Below the pieces are notes generated by a model. That model was not told where the DNA came from. It made no database searches and saw only the letters and a program-made list of their open reading frames with translations. The position numbers and the translations under genes are program-made. A stretch of DNA of 24,241 nt from DATKKX01 sp035542775 (GTDB lineage Bacteria > Planctomycetota > Phycisphaerae > UBA1845 > UTPLA1), in assembly GCA_035542775.1 (NCBI GenBank), contig DATKKX010000161.1:1-24241 (forward strand), in the 5' to 3' direction. This document shows, in pieces, positions 22,833 to 24,241 of the stretch (the first letter of the stretch is position 1; each line of letters starts with the position of its first letter).

Positions 22833-24028
22833 AAGTGCACTTGTAGCAGGCTGCAATCATCGGCCAGCGGCTGCGGGCCGCGCAGTGCTCGTGCCCGGCC
22901 GAGAATCCGTTCCATCAAGTCGTCACAGCTTCCCTGCTCCGATACAAAGCTGACGAATTCTTCCTGCGTCGCCATCTCACCGCCTGGTTTGGCAAGCTCG
23001 ACCGCGCCGTCGCTGTACACCAGCAGGCAAGCGAACGCCGGCAGCTCGACGGTCGTGTTCTCGAAAGGCAGCACCATCGGCAGGCCGATGATCGGGCCGT
23101 CCGGGGCCAGTTCCTTAAGACGGGCCTCGGCCGCGCTGACGCCGCTCAACAGCAATGCCGGGGGATGCCCGCCGCCGCTGAAAGTCAGCCGGCGCGTCGT
23201 CGCATCGAACACCCCGTACCAGATGGTGAAGAACTTCCCGCCGTGCCGGCTCATCTCGAAGATCGGATTGAGCCCGCGCATGACGGCGCCGGGATCGCCG
23301 AAGTCGGTCTGCGGAAGCGCTTGGTGCGTCAACACTTGAAGCACGGACACCGCCAGCAACGACGCGCCCACGCCGTGCCCGCTTACGTCGAGCAGGTAGA
23401 TCGCCAGGCGCTGCTTATCCAACCAGTGGTAGCCGAACGCGTCGCCGCCCAGTTGCGTGGAAGGCACGAAACGCCAGTCGATTCGTGCCGGCCCATCCTT
23501 AATCGGCTTCGGTAGCAGCGAGCGCACGTACTTTGCCGCTTCGGCCACCTCCTCGGCGAGCTGGCGTTCGCTCTCGGCCAGCTTGCGGTAGGCTTCGTTG
23601 CGCTGGAGCTGGGCGATGTAGCCGCGCGAGTGGTGCCGGATGCGGGCCACCAGCTCAATGCGATCCGGCAGCTTGACCAGGTAATCGTTGGCCCCCAGGG
23701 CGAAGGCCTGGGCCTTGGTGGTCGCTTCCTCCTTGCTGGATAGCACGATCATCGGTATCTCGCGCGAGGCGGTATTGGCCCGGAAGTACTTGAGCAGCGT
23801 GAGGCCGTCGATCTCCGGCATGACCAGATCCTGCAGGATCACGGTCGGCTTGATCTCATTGGCCATCGCGATGGCCTTGGTGGGGTCCTGGCAAAAATGG
23901 AGCTGGATGTCGCTCTCCGGAGCCAGCATTTGCCGGACTGCGTGGCCGACAATCGCCTGATCGTCGACCAGCAGGACAACGACGGTGTCGCCTTCAGGAC
24001 GGGCGGCGCTCTCAGGTTCAGAAGACAT
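22829..24028 (-). CDS. Response regulator with PP2C/SpoIIE-type serine phosphatase output
   Basis: This soluble response regulator has 399 residues. A REC domain (about 14-135; Asp22/Asp23, phospho-acceptor Asp67 in LQDLVMP, Lys119) is followed by a coiled-coil linker (about 140-172). The C-terminal PP2C/SpoIIE-RsbU phosphatase domain (about 185-399) carries metal-binding acids Asp196 (LGGDAFG), Asp214 (LLDVSGHG), Asp340 (YSDGAVEL) and Asp390/391 (LADDCSL). Such proteins usually dephosphorylate STAS-domain antagonists, as RsbU and the REC-PP2C part of HsbR do. Here a STAS protein is encoded about 8 kb away in the facing operon. It has no RsbW-like kinase domain. The ATG at 24028 has a weak ribosome site, and a TTG at 24055 is possible. 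The HD-GYP gene lies 69 nt upstream on the same strand. Confidence 0.92.
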   Translation of the reverse strand: MSSEPESAARPEGDTVVVLLVDDQAIVGHAVRQMLAPESDIQLHFCQDPTKAIAMANEIKPTVILQDLVMPEIDGLTLLKYFRANTASREIPMIVLSSKEEATTKAQAFALGANDYLVKLPDRIELVARIRHHSRGYIAQLQRNEAYRKLAESERQLAEEVAEAAKYVRSLLPKPIKDGPARIDWRFVPSTQLGGDAFGYHWLDKQRLAIYLLDVSGHGVGASLLAVSVLQVLTHQALPQTDFGDPGAVMRGLNPIFEMSRHGGKFFTIWYGVFDATTRRLTFSGGGHPPALLLSGVSAAEARLKELAPDGPIIGLPMVLPFENTTVELPAFACLLVYSDGAVELAKPGGEMATQEEFVSFVSEQGSCDDLMERILGRARALRGPQPLADDCSLLQVHF

Positions 24029-24097
24029 ATATGAATCCCGCAAGCCTAAAACCAATCATACCGGCGAAACATGTTGCCCTGAAAGGGCGCACCAAGG

Positions 24098-24241
24098 TCA
24101 ACGGTTTTCCTCGGCCACACTGGCGAACCGATCGGCAACCGCCTGAAACGCCACGACCACTTGCGGATCGAAATGGGTGCCCGTACCGGCTTCGATCTGG
24201 GCGGCGGCGGCTTCGTGGGTCATGGCCGGCTTGTAAACGCG
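24098..24241 (-). CDS. HD-GYP-type protein, C-terminal end only (cut by window edge)
   Basis: The last 47 codons of a gene that runs in from the right edge, ending at the stop at 24098-24100. The peptide has 'RVYKPAMTHEAAAAQIEAGT' followed by GTHFDPQVVVAF. This is the closing signature of HD-GYP domains ('R.YK.A.....A...I..G.GTHFDP..V..F'), which often hydrolyse cyclic di-GMP. Whether the HD and GYP motifs themselves are intact, and whether a REC domain precedes them as in many such proteins, cannot be seen here. It lies 69 nt upstream of the REC-PP2C gene on the same strand, so the two are probably co-transcribed. Confidence 0.8.
   Translation of the reverse strand, partial: RVYKPAMTHEAAAAQIEAGTGTHFDPQVVVAFQAVADRFASVAEENR

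Noticed and set aside
1..24241. tRNA, rRNA, CRISPR array, insertion sequence or phage genes
   Set aside because: No cloverleaf-like segment, regular short repeats with spacers, transposase-like protein or terminal inverted repeats were seen.

Overview
The window looks like a chromosomal piece of a GC-rich planctomycete, probably of the Phycisphaerae type. Two signs point there. One secreted protein ends in the paired 'GDLNCDG...D / DCNGD...D' dockerin-like module that is typical of that group. A broken ECF sigma-factor start at 11771-11962 carries the planctomycete-type 'QHRDRL.RMV..RMD.RL.GRV...VL.EAY' pattern. Secreted proteins with leader peptides or lipoboxes, Shine-Dalgarno starts and short intergenic gaps fit a free-living heterotroph. 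The taxon is an inference from these protein signatures.

Left part (1-9.3 kb), sugar uptake and glycan breakdown. A ribose-type ABC importer is encoded on the + strand in the order permease, lipoprotein binding protein, double ATPase (311-4033). It converges with a - strand pair, a glycosylasparaginase-family Ntn hydrolase followed by an aldehyde dehydrogenase (6694-4074). A secreted GH3 beta-glucosidase/beta-xylosidase reads away from that pair (7030-9255). Together they could release sugars outside the cytoplasm, import them, trim glycan-asparagine remnants and oxidise the aldehydes formed.

Middle part (9.4-13.9 kb), envelope proteins on the - strand. These are a multi-domain secreted protein (IPT-like, Ig-like, two DUF1566/Lcl-type domains, dockerin-like end), a HAD-family lipoprotein phosphatase and an unrecognised lipoprotein. 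Between the first two sits the sigma-factor relic on the + strand, with one in-frame stop and the rest of the gene missing.

Right part (13.9-24.2 kb), a complete chemosensory operon behind a TATAAT promoter. The order is HPt-STAS fusion, CheA hybrid kinase (HPt, P2-position domain, P3, ATPase, two CheW-like domains, REC), CheW, membrane chemoreceptor, CheB, CheR. Genes overlap by 1-8 nt or lie close together. Converging on it are a REC-PP2C phosphatase gene and, cut by the window edge, the end of an HD-GYP protein. The set resembles the Wsp-type (alternative cellular function) systems. Here, however, the candidate outputs are a STAS domain and a PP2C phosphatase, the parts of a partner switch, plus a possible cyclic-di-GMP phosphodiesterase instead of a WspR-like cyclase. 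The HPt-STAS protein is the most unusual gene seen and is the best candidate for a poorly described system.
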